Origin: Dethiosulfatarculus sandiegensis
GTDB taxonomy: Bacteria > Desulfobacterota > Desulfarculia > Desulfarculales > Desulfarculaceae
Reading direction: 5' to 3'
Length of the DNA: 64,000 nt
NCBI RefSeq assembly: GCF_000931935.2
Contig: NZ_AZAC01000014.1
Coordinates: 372,001 to 436,000, forward strand
The notes under the pieces were generated by a model, which searched no databases, was not told where the DNA came from, and saw only the letters and a list, made by a program, of their open reading frames with translations. The position numbers and the translations under genes were made by a program. This document shows, piece by piece, positions 37,733-46,563 of the stretch (position 1 is the stretch's first letter; each line of letters begins with the position of its first letter).

Positions 37733-40700
37733 TCAGGCTGCCATGGATTCTCCCTGGGCCAGGTTGACCGAGAGGATCTTGCTCACGCCCTTTTCCTCCA
37801 TGGTCACTCCGTAAAGCTGGTCCATGATCTCCATGGTGCGCCTGCTGTGGGTTATCATTATTATCTGGGAACGGTGACTGAGCTTCTGCACCAGGTCGTG
37901 GAACCTGTTGACATTGGCCTCGTCCAAAGGCGCGTCGACTTCGTCCAAGATGCAGAAGGGCGCTGGTCTGATCAGGAACAGGGCAAAGAGCACTGCAACT
38001 GCGCTCAAGGCCTTTTCCCCGCCGCTCAGGGCCTCCAGGTTTTTGACTTTCTTGCCGGGCAACTCCACCAGAAGATGCAGCCCCGCCTCCAGGGGATCTG
38101 CGTCCGGGTCGGTTATGAGCTGGGCCTGGCCGCCGCTGAAAAGCACGGGATAAATTTCGGCCAGGCGCTGGTTTACCTGTTCCAAGGTGGCGTTGAACCT
38201 CTGACGGCTGGTCTTGTTGATCTTCCTGATAGCCTGGCGCAGATCGGCCAGGGATTCTTCAAGGTCTTCCTTTTGGCTGGTCAGGAAATTATAGCGTTCG
38301 CTCAAGGCCTGGTGCTCGCTTATGGCCTCAAGGTTCACCGCGCCCAGGTTTGAAAGCTGTTGCCTGAGTTTGGCCAGTCGCATGCGCGCGGTTTCCGGAT
38401 CAAAAGGCTTTTCGGGTAGGTGGTTTTGATGGTTGGTGGAAAGGTCCACCCGGCAGCGCTCCATGATTTTTTCGCACAGGTTTTCCCGGGAAAGGAGGAG
38501 TTCCTTGTATTTGAGATCCAGCTCCTGGCAGGCGCTTTCCGCCCGGCGCTGCTCCTGCCTGGCCTGCTTCAGGTCCTGTTCCAGGTCGGAGAGTTGCATC
38601 TGGGCCTGGCTGTGCAGTTCCTTGGCCTTTTGATGAGCTTCCTTTTGTTCGTCCAGATCCTGGTAAAGCCCCCCCAGGCGCAACTGCTCCGCTTCTTTAC
38701 GCTCTGAAAAACGGACGATCGCCTGGTCGGCCTTGTCCACCTCAAGCTCCAGGGATTCGCTCCTGGCCCGGGCCTTTTGGGTGTCCTGCTCCAGCCTGGC
38801 GGCTTCGGACTGGGCGTACTCTGTTTCAGAGGCCACGGCGGCCTCTTCCAGACGGGCCTGGTTTTCCTCGGCCCTTGTCTGTTCCAGTTCTTCCTTGCCG
38901 TATTCCAGGTCTTCCCTGGCCCGGGCAAGGTCTTCTTCCAGTTCGCTGTGCCTGCCTTGGTGATCCGCCAGCTTTTCCTGGATGGTCGAGTATTCCTCAG
39001 CCACCCTTTCATAATCCGCATTAAGCTCTTCGGCGTGGTATTCCACGCCCTCAAGCTCTCTTTTTTTCAGGGAGCCTGTTTCCTTGACCCGGAAAAGGTC
39101 CTGCTCCAGACGGGCCAGGCTCCTTTCGGTTTCCTGTTTTTGGGAGCGAATGCGGCTGAACTCTTCTTCCTGAAGGCCCAGTCTTTCTTCGGCTTCGCTG
39201 CGTTCTTGAGATGCCCGCTCCAGGTCTGCCCGGGCCTTTTCCAGTTTTCCCTTGCGTTCGGCCAGTTGGTTCTGCCGGGCCAGGACGCCGTCTTCCCTTT
39301 GCCCCACACCCAGAAGCGCAGCGCCGGGCCGGTCCAGGCGATGTCCCTGGTCTGTGACCAGAAACTGACCGGGGGCCAGGGCGGCCGCTGTATCCCAGGC
39401 CTGGTCCAGGTTTGCGCAACAGGCTGCGTCCTGGAACAGGTTTGCCAGGGGCTCAAACCCCTGGTTGGGCCGCACATAGGCCGTTATGGGCTCCATGCCG
39501 GACGGCGGCCCCACCCTGGTTTGCCCCAGGTCGTCCAGGGCCAGAATTCTGAGCCTGCCCAACTTGGATTCTTCGGCCCAGGCGGAGAGATTTTTAAGAT
39601 CCTGTCCGCTCTTGACCAGGATGGCCTGCAGGTCATCGCCCAGGGCGGTCTCCACCAGGGACTCCCGGCCGGGCTCAACTTGCAGGTGATCCGCGGTAAT
39701 GCCCAGGATTTCAACCGGTGTCTTTTGCTTGGATGCCTCTTCCAGAACCCGGCGGACCCCGTTCTGCACCCAATCCCTGCTTTGCATGGCGAGCGTCAGG
39801 GCGTCCACCGCGGCTTTATGCTCATGCATGGCCCTGGTGGCCTGCTGTTCCTGGTTGCCCGCCTGCTTGACCCTGCCTTGCCACAAGAGCCGCTCTTCTT
39901 CCAGGCCCGCGGCTTGGGAGTCCAGACCTTCCATTTCAACGGCCAGGCCGTCACGCTCCTGTCTGGTCTCTTCAAAGCGGCTTCTTAAGTCTTTCACTTC
40001 CGCGGCCAGCTCGTCTTTTCTGGTTTGCAGGGATTCTTTTCTGCGTAAAAGGTCGGACTGGTTGCGCTCCAGATCCAGAAGGCGGTTTTTGGCCTGGGTG
40101 GTCTGGGAGAGATGGTCCACCAGGGCTTGTTTGCAAAGATCAACCCGGTTTTCCATAACCTTCAGTTTTTCTTTGAACTCAGAGGCCTCGGTGGCTGCCT
40201 GGGACGCCTTTTCCCTGGCGCGGGAGAGGCGTTCTTCGGCCTCCTCGCCAATGCGGCGGGCCTTGGCCAGGTCTTTTTCCTGGGTCCTCAAACGCAGCTT
40301 GAGCTCTTCCGATTCTTCGGAATAGCGCATGCGCATGCGCCTTTGGTTTTCCATTTCCCGGCTTAAAAGGGTGAGCTCGTTCTCCGCCTTTTGAATATCC
40401 CCTTCGGCCCTAAGGCGTTTTTGTCCGGCTTCGCTGATATCCTGTTCAGCGGCCACAAGCCTGACCTTTAAGGTCTCCAGATCTGTTTCCTGGGCTGTAA
40501 CCCTCTGATTGGCCAGTAGAAGCCCGGCCCCCAGGGCGTCCCTTTCCGCATTTGACTGGCTCAGCTCATCTTGCAGACGCAAATATTCGCTGCTGGCGAT
40601 GTTAAGGTCCAGGCCCCGGATTTCTTTTCTCAGCTCATTGTATTTTTGGGCTTTTTTAGCCTGGCGATCCAGGCGTTTCATCTGGGTCTCCACCTCAACC

Positions 40701-41293
40701 ATGATATCCATGAGGCGGTTTAAGTTGTCCTGGGCGGACTGCATCTTGCGGAGCGAGAGTTTTTTCTGGTTTTTATAGCGGGTTATCCCGGCGGCTTCTT
40801 CCACCCACAGACGGCGCTCCTCCGGCTTGGCCTCTATAAAGGCCGCCACCCGGCCCTGTTCAATAATGGCATAGGAGCGGTTGCCCAGGCCGGTGTCCAT
40901 CAAAAGCTGTTGGATGTCTTTTAAGCGGCAGGGGATTTTATTGATCAGGTATTCGCTTTCACCTGAGCGGTAGAGCCTTCTGGTGACCATGATTTCAGCC
41001 AGGTCGGCAAAGCTCTGGTGGGTGATGTCGCCTGTATTTTCAAATACAAGGCTTACCTCGGCCACGCCCAGGGGCCTGCGGCCGGTGGAACCGTTGAAAA
41101 TGACATCTTCCCGCGAATGACCTCTGAGCTGTTTGGGTGACTGTTCCCCCAGCACCCAGCGGATGGAATCCACTACATTTGATTTGCCGCAGCCGTTGGG
41201 GCCCACCACCGCGCACATACCCAGGGGAAAGTCCACAACCGTCTTGTCGGCAAAGGATTTAAAACCGTTTATTTCCAGGCGTCGAACCCGCAT
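37733..41293 (-). CDS. smc: chromosome segregation protein SMC
   Basis: 1186 aa. The N-terminal ATPase half has INGFKSFADKTVVDFPLG and Walker A VGPNGCGKSNVVDSIRWVLG, followed by LRGHSREDVIFNGS. Residues 170-500 and 680-1010 are long antiparallel coiled coils. Between them lies a hinge (PVEILGITADHLQVEPGRES to LVTDQGHRL). The C-terminal half has the ABC signature EALSGGEKALSAVAVLFAL and Walker B PFCILDEVDAPLDEANVNRF. SMC compacts and segregates the chromosome with ScpA and ScpB, which are not in the window. The ATG follows AAGGAG. Confidence 0.98.
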   Translation of the reverse strand: MRVRRLEINGFKSFADKTVVDFPLGMCAVVGPNGCGKSNVVDSIRWVLGEQSPKQLRGHSREDVIFNGSTGRRPLGVAEVSLVFENTGDITHQSFADLAEIMVTRRLYRSGESEYLINKIPCRLKDIQQLLMDTGLGNRSYAIIEQGRVAAFIEAKPEERRLWVEEAAGITRYKNQKKLSLRKMQSAQDNLNRLMDIMVEVETQMKRLDRQAKKAQKYNELRKEIRGLDLNIASSEYLRLQDELSQSNAERDALGAGLLLANQRVTAQETDLETLKVRLVAAEQDISEAGQKRLRAEGDIQKAENELTLLSREMENQRRMRMRYSEESEELKLRLRTQEKDLAKARRIGEEAEERLSRAREKASQAATEASEFKEKLKVMENRVDLCKQALVDHLSQTTQAKNRLLDLERNQSDLLRRKESLQTRKDELAAEVKDLRSRFEETRQERDGLAVEMEGLDSQAAGLEEERLLWQGRVKQAGNQEQQATRAMHEHKAAVDALTLAMQSRDWVQNGVRRVLEEASKQKTPVEILGITADHLQVEPGRESLVETALGDDLQAILVKSGQDLKNLSAWAEESKLGRLRILALDDLGQTRVGPPSGMEPITAYVRPNQGFEPLANLFQDAACCANLDQAWDTAAALAPGQFLVTDQGHRLDRPGAALLGVGQREDGVLARQNQLAERKGKLEKARADLERASQERSEAEERLGLQEEEFSRIRSQKQETERSLARLEQDLFRVKETGSLKKRELEGVEYHAEELNADYERVAEEYSTIQEKLADHQGRHSELEEDLARAREDLEYGKEELEQTRAEENQARLEEAAVASETEYAQSEAARLEQDTQKARARSESLELEVDKADQAIVRFSERKEAEQLRLGGLYQDLDEQKEAHQKAKELHSQAQMQLSDLEQDLKQARQEQRRAESACQELDLKYKELLLSRENLCEKIMERCRVDLSTNHQNHLPEKPFDPETARMRLAKLRQQLSNLGAVNLEAISEHQALSERYNFLTSQKEDLEESLADLRQAIRKINKTSRQRFNATLEQVNQRLAEIYPVLFSGGQAQLITDPDADPLEAGLHLLVELPGKKVKNLEALSGGEKALSAVAVLFALFLIRPAPFCILDEVDAPLDEANVNRFHDLVQKLSHRSQIIMITHSRRTMEIMDQLYGVTMEEKGVSKILSVNLAQGESMAA

Positions 41294-41605
41294 GGTGCTC
41301 CTTGGTTTGGTTCACTCATCTATAGCAAAGCAGGGGAAAATCGTCAAGCTCCAATACCATATTAAGTGTATCTGCCAAGCAGTATAACAAGATATGGGGT
41401 GGGCGTGAGTAGTAAAAAACAGCAAAGGTGCACTGAAAGGGCATTTTTTTGCGGCCGGGAACATGGTTTATTTAATTGCCATATTAAATATCTATATTGA
41501 CACTATTTGCCCATGATGCTAACCAATGGACCCGGGCCGCTTAAGGGGCGGCCAGTCCAACCGCCCATCTGAGTTTGCCTTTTGCTAGTAAGGAGTTAGG
41601 CAGTC
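41294..41605. other. intergenic region between divergent smc and the HdrD-like gene
   Basis: A+T-rich, 312 bp. It should hold both promoters. A TTGACA at 41496-41501 is a possible -35 box for the rightward gene, but no good -10 box stands at the right distance. No RNA gene or ORF with a ribosome-binding site was seen. Confidence 0.35.
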
Positions 41606-42748
41606 ATGAGTCTTACACCGTTTCTGGAGGTATCCGAAGTAATCGCCGCCATGGGAGGCGAGACGATCAGTCAGTGCATGCAGTGCGGTCTTTGCTCGGG
41701 TCTATGTCCCTGGCCCAACGTGGGTTCGGAGTTTCGCACCAGAAAACTCATGCGCATGGGCCAGATGGGTATCGAAGGCTTTGAGTCCGACGAGATCCTT
41801 TACGCCTGCACCACCTGTAAACTTTGTCAGGAAAACTGTCCCAGAGGCGTGGCCATTGTGGATGTGGTTCGTTCCATGCGTGCCATTATCGCGGAAAGCG
41901 GAGCCACCCCGCCAAGCCTGCGACCGATTATGGGGTCAATTCACAGTAACGGCAACCCCTGGTCTGAATCTCGCGATAAACGTGAAGCCTGGACCGAAGG
42001 CTTGGAAGTGCCCCGGTTTGAGGAAGGAACAGAGTATTTTCTGAGCGTTTGCTGTACTTCCGCCTTTGATCCCCGCTCCATTGCCATTGCCAAGGCCATG
42101 GTAAAAATTTTGAATGCGGCCGGTTTGAGCTACGGCATCATCGGCAATGAAGAGTCCTGCTGCGGCGAGTCTTTGCGCAAGATGGGCGATGAAGAACAGT
42201 TCATGAACCTGGCCCAGAAAAATATTAATTTGTGGCAGGGTAAAGGCGTTAAAAAAATCATTACCACCAGCCCTCACTGCTTCATGACCTATACCCAGGA
42301 ATACCCCGAATTCGGTGGCGAGTTCGAAGTGGTCCATTACACCCAGTTGTTAAAGCAGCTTCTGGATGAGGGCAAGCTTAAGCTTAACGGTGAATATGCC
42401 AAAAAGGTCATCTACCATGATCCCTGTTACCTGGGGCGTCATACAGAGGTCTATGAAGAGCCCAGGGATCTGGTCACGGCGGCTGGGGCCGAATTGATTG
42501 AGTTCCCCAAAAACAGGGCTTTGTCGACCTGTTGCGGCGGCGGCGGCGGCAGGCTCTGGATGGAGACCGAGCCTGAGCAGCGTTTTTCCACCCACAAGAT
42601 CAGGGAAGCCGATGAACTGGGAGCGGAAGTCCTGGCCACCTGCTGCCCCTATTGTATAAATATGTTCACAGACTCGGCCAAGGGCGAGAACCTTGATGAA
42701 AAGATCGAGGTCAAGGATGTGAGCGAGATTCTGGCGGAGTGCCTGTAA
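41606..42748 (+). CDS. HdrD/GlpC-like iron-sulfur protein with two CCG domains
   Basis: 380 aa, soluble. Two [4Fe-4S] motifs open the protein: CMQCGLCSGLCP (about 24-35) and CTTCKLCQENCP (about 68-79). Two cysteine-rich CCG domains follow, with the pairs SVCCTSAF, ESCCGESLRKMG, STCCGGGGGRLW and ATCCPYCINMF; these hold a non-cubane cluster in heterodisulfide reductases. Relatives pass electrons between dehydrogenases, quinones or thiol/disulfide pairs. No membrane subunit, flavin subunit or partner gene is adjacent, so the electron donor and acceptor are open. It is monocistronic, with its own terminator. Confidence 0.88.
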   Translation: MSLTPFLEVSEVIAAMGGETISQCMQCGLCSGLCPWPNVGSEFRTRKLMRMGQMGIEGFESDEILYACTTCKLCQENCPRGVAIVDVVRSMRAIIAESGATPPSLRPIMGSIHSNGNPWSESRDKREAWTEGLEVPRFEEGTEYFLSVCCTSAFDPRSIAIAKAMVKILNAAGLSYGIIGNEESCCGESLRKMGDEEQFMNLAQKNINLWQGKGVKKIITTSPHCFMTYTQEYPEFGGEFEVVHYTQLLKQLLDEGKLKLNGEYAKKVIYHDPCYLGRHTEVYEEPRDLVTAAGAELIEFPKNRALSTCCGGGGGRLWMETEPEQRFSTHKIREADELGAEVLATCCPYCINMFTDSAKGENLDEKIEVKDVSEILAECL

Positions 42749-42791
42749 GGGCGGTTTTGTTTTTTCCGCTAGAGAATAACTCTCAGTTTTG

Positions 42792-42825
42792 AAAATCCCC
42801 GGTCCCCTACGGACCGGGGATTTTT
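42792..42825 (+). terminator. terminator of the HdrD-like gene
   Basis: A 14-bp perfect stem (AAAATCCCCGGTCC and complement) with loop CCTAC is followed by TTTTT. Confidence 0.88.
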
Positions 42826-42973
42826 ATCAGGCCTTGATTTCTTGACAGCAAGGGCAGGGCGTTTTACTTTGGCCATTAATCGTAATCGCTCTTGTCCGGT
42901 TGCATCCGGGCCCGGGGCAAGGTTTTAGTTGGCGTGTTGCCGCCCAATTGAGTCCTGTAACTGGAGAGGTAAA

Positions 42974-44131
42974 GTGGCTGTTACTCTGGATTCCAGTCTG
43001 AGCTTTGAGCAGGGCCCCATTCGTCCGCCCAGCGAGGCCAAAAGCCTTTTGCTGAGGTTTTCCCGCAACTGTCCTTGGAACAAGTGCAAGTTTTGCCCGG
43101 TATACAAGCGCCGCACCTTTGGCAGGCGAACCCTGGAGGAGATAAAGGCCGATATAGACGCCGCCACCCAAATGAGGGAGCAGATACTGAAGCTTTCCTG
43201 GGCCTTGGGTTCGGCAGGCAAGGTAAATGATCAGGTGGTGCAAAAGGTTTTCTCCAACCCTGCCTTGTCAGACTCGTTTCGCAATGTAGCGGCCTGGCTC
43301 TATTACGGCACAGGCAATGTTTTTTTGCAGGATGCCAATAGCCTTTTGATCAACCCGGAAACCTTGGCCGAGGCGGTGGGCTATTTACGCAGATCTATCC
43401 CCGAGGTGGAGAGGATCACCACCTATGCCCGCTCATCGACCGCAGCCCAGCGTACGGTGGAAGAGCTGACCCTCTTGAGGAAAGCAGGCCTGGACAGGGT
43501 GCATATAGGCCTGGAGACGGGCTATGATCCCTTGCTGAAGTTTATGAAAAAGGGGACCACCGCAGCCAAGCAAATCAAGGGCGGCCAAAATATCAAGGCT
43601 GCGGGCATGGAGCTGAGCGAATATGTCATGCCCGGGCTGGGCGGTAAAAAGTGGTCCAAGGAACACGCCGTTCATTCGGCCCAGGTGCTGAACCAGATAA
43701 ACCCGGACTTTATCAGGCTGCGCACTTTAAGGGTCCCCACCCGAGTGGAACTTTACAAGGATCTTGAAAACGGCGCTTTTGAGAAGTTAAGCGATGACGA
43801 GGTGGTGGAGGAGATCAGGCTTTTTGTATCCTGCCTTGAAGGCATTGAGTCCTATGTGGCCAGCGACCATATCATGAACCTGATAGAGACCGTGGAAGGC
43901 CGTTTGCCGGATGCCAAGGAAAATATGCTCGAGATATTGGACCATTACCTGGGGCTGCCAGAGAAGGAAAAGCTCATGTACCGCCTTTGCCGCCGCATGG
44001 GCCGATGTAGGGAGCCCAGGGATATAGATCGCTACGGCCTGCGCGGGGATCTTACGGCCGCCTTTGAACGGGTGGCGGCCCAGGGTGATGTGGAGGATAT
44101 CCTGACCCAGATGGCGGACAGCATGGTTTAA
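42974..44131 (+). CDS. radical SAM protein (HemN/YhcC-like)
   Basis: 385 aa from the GTG at 42974, preceded by GGAGAGG; a longer TTG-started frame lacks support. The cluster motif is NCPWNKCKFCPVYK, spaced C-x4-C-x2-C and not the usual C-x3-C-x2-C. It is followed by barrel elements such as GTGNVFLQDANSLLINPETL, TTYARSSTAAQRTVEELTLL and GLDRVHIGLETGYDPLLKFM. The C-terminal 100 residues are helical. It should bind [4Fe-4S] and S-adenosylmethionine and generate a 5'-deoxyadenosyl radical. I cannot assign the substrate. It is monocistronic, and the HdrD-like gene upstream ends in a terminator. Confidence 0.88.
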   Translation: MAVTLDSSLSFEQGPIRPPSEAKSLLLRFSRNCPWNKCKFCPVYKRRTFGRRTLEEIKADIDAATQMREQILKLSWALGSAGKVNDQVVQKVFSNPALSDSFRNVAAWLYYGTGNVFLQDANSLLINPETLAEAVGYLRRSIPEVERITTYARSSTAAQRTVEELTLLRKAGLDRVHIGLETGYDPLLKFMKKGTTAAKQIKGGQNIKAAGMELSEYVMPGLGGKKWSKEHAVHSAQVLNQINPDFIRLRTLRVPTRVELYKDLENGAFEKLSDDEVVEEIRLFVSCLEGIESYVASDHIMNLIETVEGRLPDAKENMLEILDHYLGLPEKEKLMYRLCRRMGRCREPRDIDRYGLRGDLTAAFERVAAQGDVEDILTQMADSMV

Positions 44132-44269
44132 GCCGCTGGTTTTTGAAGGGATTGTTTTCTTGATTTTGCCCTAATGGAAAAGACTGGCTTAACTGCGTGA
44201 TTAAACCGTTGAAAAGACTGATAAGACATTTTGCTTGTCAATATGTGGCAATAAAATGCCTGTCATGTG

Positions 44270-44308
44270 TTGACGCGTCTGCCTGGGTGTGATAGATACA
44301 TCGCACTT
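44270..44308 (+). promoter_or_regulatory. promoter of the first tRNA-Asn gene
   Basis: TTGACG at 44270-44275 and a TGTGATAGAT element near 44288-44297 precede the tRNA. The same arrangement (TTGAC, TGTGATA-A-A, TCGCACTTT) precedes the second copy, although the rest of the flank differs. Confidence 0.55.
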
Positions 44309-44384
44309 TCCCCGGTAGCTCAGTTGGTAGAGCAGGTGGCTGTTAACCACCCTGTCGCTGGTTCGAGTCCGGCCCGGGGAGCCA
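44309..44384 (+). tRNA. tRNA-Asn (anticodon GTT)
   Basis: 76 nt including encoded CCA. The acceptor stem TCCCCGG pairs with CCGGGGA, followed by G-CCA. The D arm is GCTCAGTTGGTAGAGC, the anticodon loop CTGTTAA gives GTT, and the T arm holds GGTTCGAGTCC. It is identical to the gene at 46201-46276. Confidence 0.98.
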
Positions 44385-44414
44385 AAAGTGAATAATTCGG
44401 TGAGCAACCGTTTT

Positions 44415-44445
44415 AAAGCCCTTGAGGAAATCTTCAGGGGCTTTT
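44415..44445 (+). terminator. terminator behind the first tRNA-Asn
   Basis: A 13-bp stem (AAAGCCCTTGAGG and near-complement with one wobble) is followed by a short T run, 31 nt behind the tRNA. Confidence 0.7.
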
Positions 44446-44862
44446 GTTATGGGCGAAATCAATTTGCTTCCGGGTAAAACCGAGCAACTTTTAGCGTTAG
44501 GATGCGACGAGTTTACCGGAATGGGCAGGCCAAGCGTTCGCTTTAAGGGGTGTGTGCAAGTAGCTGGCTACAGTCTGCCAAAGGGTGGGGTCCAAGCCCC
44601 GGACGATAAGAAATCTATCCTTTCCCCCTTTTATGCCCCCCTATAAGTTAATTCAAAAAATAGTTGGTTTATTAACCGGTTATCAAAGTGCTTTACTTAA
44701 AATTTCACGGCAACTACTGCGAATACCGCATAATTTAATCCTGAGACTTATTTCTTATGCTTGACTGTCAGTTGTTGACAGAGTTAACATCCCTTCTGTT
44801 TATTGACTGAGGGCTGATGGTACTCATCCAGGCATTTAAGATCCCATTGTAAAGGTTTAACC
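44446..44862. other. intergenic region before the AEC permease
   Basis: 417 bp with no supported gene. A 74-codon open frame spanning 44422-44646 has no ribosome-binding site, overlaps the tRNA terminator and does not look like protein. A promoter for the permease is expected near the right end but is not evident. Confidence 0.4.
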
Positions 44863-45807
44863 ATGACTAAACTCTACACCCTTGCCTTGTGCATGCTGGC
44901 CGGTTATTTTCTGCGCAAATTCGGAAAGCTGGATGCACGAAGCGTAAAAACCCTGAATGTATTTGTGGTTTATGTCTCTTTTCCGGCCATGGTTATCCAT
45001 CATATAACCGCCACCCTGCTCGAATCCGGGCTTCACCCGGATCTTTTGCTGCCCATATCCATGCCCTGGCTTTTGGTGGTGTTGGCTTATGCGGGGTTCA
45101 GCCTGGCGGGCCTGGTTTTTGGCTGGAGCAACCGGGTGGTGGGGGCGCTTGTACTCACCGCCGGGTTTGCCAACACCTCTCTGGTGGGGTTCCCTTTATT
45201 AGAAGCCCTTTTGGGTCCGGAATCTCTTAAAACCGCTATCATCATCTCCCAGATCGGATCATTCCTGGCTCTCTCCACTATGGGCCTGGTAATGGCCGCC
45301 GGTTTCTCTAACAAGGAAGATCAGCTGGAAAATGAAGGAGGGATGCTGAAAAGGCTTTTCAGCTTTCCTCCTTTTCTGGCTTTATTGTTTTCCGTGGCAA
45401 TTTATCTCTTGGGCATCGATTTTCCGGAATCGTTGGACAAGGTCATGCTTGATCTGGCTTCTTCTCTGGTTCCTGTGGCCCTGGTGGCGGTGGGGGCTCA
45501 GGTCCGGTTTGATGCCAAATCCATGCAGGCATATAAGCTGCCTTTGGCCGTTGGGCTGGGGTTTAAACTTCTTTTAGTTCCTTTTTTATTCATCATCCTT
45601 TTTGTGATAGAGATAGAAGCCACCGGTAAGGAGATAGAGGTCACCGTGCTGGAATCGGCCATGGCCCCCATGATTACCGGAGCCATTGTGGCCGAACGCT
45701 TTGACCTGGATTCCGAACTGGCCTATCTTTTGGTCTGCCTGGGAATCCCTTTGTCTCTCTTTACTGTGCCCGGCTGGTTTTTTGCCATTGACGCTTTTTT
45801 CAACTAA
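44863..45807 (+). CDS. AEC (auxin efflux carrier)-family transporter
   Basis: 314 aa with about 10 membrane helices in two five-helix halves. Typical features are CMLAGYFLRKFGKLD and NVFVVYVSFPAMVIHHI in the first half, AGFANTSLVGFPLLEALLG in the fourth helix, and LASSLVPVALVAVGAQVRF and SAMAPMITGAIVAERFDLD in the second half. Bacterial members move malonate, malate or other anions. It is monocistronic and lies between two identical tRNA-Asn genes. Direction and substrate cannot be told from sequence. Confidence 0.88.
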   Translation: MTKLYTLALCMLAGYFLRKFGKLDARSVKTLNVFVVYVSFPAMVIHHITATLLESGLHPDLLLPISMPWLLVVLAYAGFSLAGLVFGWSNRVVGALVLTAGFANTSLVGFPLLEALLGPESLKTAIIISQIGSFLALSTMGLVMAAGFSNKEDQLENEGGMLKRLFSFPPFLALLFSVAIYLLGIDFPESLDKVMLDLASSLVPVALVAVGAQVRFDAKSMQAYKLPLAVGLGFKLLLVPFLFIILFVIEIEATGKEIEVTVLESAMAPMITGAIVAERFDLDSELAYLLVCLGIPLSLFTVPGWFFAIDAFFN

Positions 45808-46200
45808 GAAGTAAAATCTCCAGCCTGATTTTAAAAGTGATGTCAGGGGCTGTGTAACTAAAGGCTTTATCCGGGATGTAATCCTTATTTATGTGGGGGC
45901 TGAACCGCATGTGGAGAAACAGGGTCTGATCACTCTGATTACAGGGCTCCGGCAAGCAGGGCGCAGGTTATGTTCACCCTGACAGGCCGTTTGATTTCCG
46001 CTTTTCCTTTTTCTGGGCTTCCAAGTTGCCGCCGCCTCAAAAAACCGGTAAAAGGGATCGAAACAGGCCCAATAAAACCTGTTTCGAGCGGTTTCCCGAT
46101 GAGATGGAACCCTAGCAAATCTACAGATTTTAAAAATAGTTAGCCAAATAAATAACCCTGTTGACACCCCGCATACCCTGTGATAAATAAGTTCGCACTT
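45808..46200. other. intergenic region before the second tRNA-Asn
   Basis: 393 bp with no gene seen. The right end carries the tRNA promoter: TTGACA at 46161-46166 and TGTGATAAAT at 46180-46189, 40 bp and 21 bp before the tRNA. The last 9 bases, TCGCACTTT, are the same as before the first copy. Confidence 0.5.
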
Positions 46201-46276
46201 TCCCCGGTAGCTCAGTTGGTAGAGCAGGTGGCTGTTAACCACCCTGTCGCTGGTTCGAGTCCGGCCCGGGGAGCCA
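46201..46276 (+). tRNA. tRNA-Asn (anticodon GTT), second identical copy
   Basis: 76 nt including CCA and identical base for base to the gene at 44309-44384: same TCCCCGG acceptor, CTGTTAA anticodon loop and T arm. It is transcribed from its own promoter and followed by a strong terminator. Confidence 0.98.
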
Positions 46277-46287
46277 AGCTTGAAATG

Positions 46288-46319
46288 CCTCATCCCGTAA
46301 ATGGGATGAGGTTTTTTTT
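46288..46319 (+). terminator. terminator behind the second tRNA-Asn
   Basis: A 9-bp perfect stem (CCTCATCCC and complement), loop GTAAAT, then eight T. Confidence 0.92.
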
Positions 46320-46563
46320 GCCTTTTGCTTATCGTTTTGTTCCCGGTGCTTCAGGTTTTAGCATTACTTCTTTGTCTTTAAAGGTAATGTGTTCTTTTTT
46401 TTGAGCCCACCTATAAATATTCCCGATGTCAGAGGACAGGTGTAAAACCAGCCAATAACCTGCTTGGTCCCTGATAAAAGCCTTGCTTACATGTCGTGAT
46501 TACGGTTATTTTTATATTTTTAAAAAACCGTGTCTCTTGCGGGGTGTGTTTAAAGGGGGAAGC

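Noticed and set aside
38777..39988. A 403-codon plus-strand open frame opposite smc
   Set aside because: It lies antisense to the SMC coiled coil and hinge and has no recognisable domain; typical shadow of a G+C-rich gene.
44422..44646. A 74-codon plus-strand frame behind the first tRNA-Asn
   Set aside because: It overlaps the tRNA terminator, lacks a ribosome-binding site and has no protein-like pattern.
45889..46293. A minus-strand frame across the second tRNA (peptide SPGRTRTSDRVVNSHLLYQL)
   Set aside because: This peptide is the well-known spurious translation of the antisense strand of a tRNA gene; it occurs at both copies.
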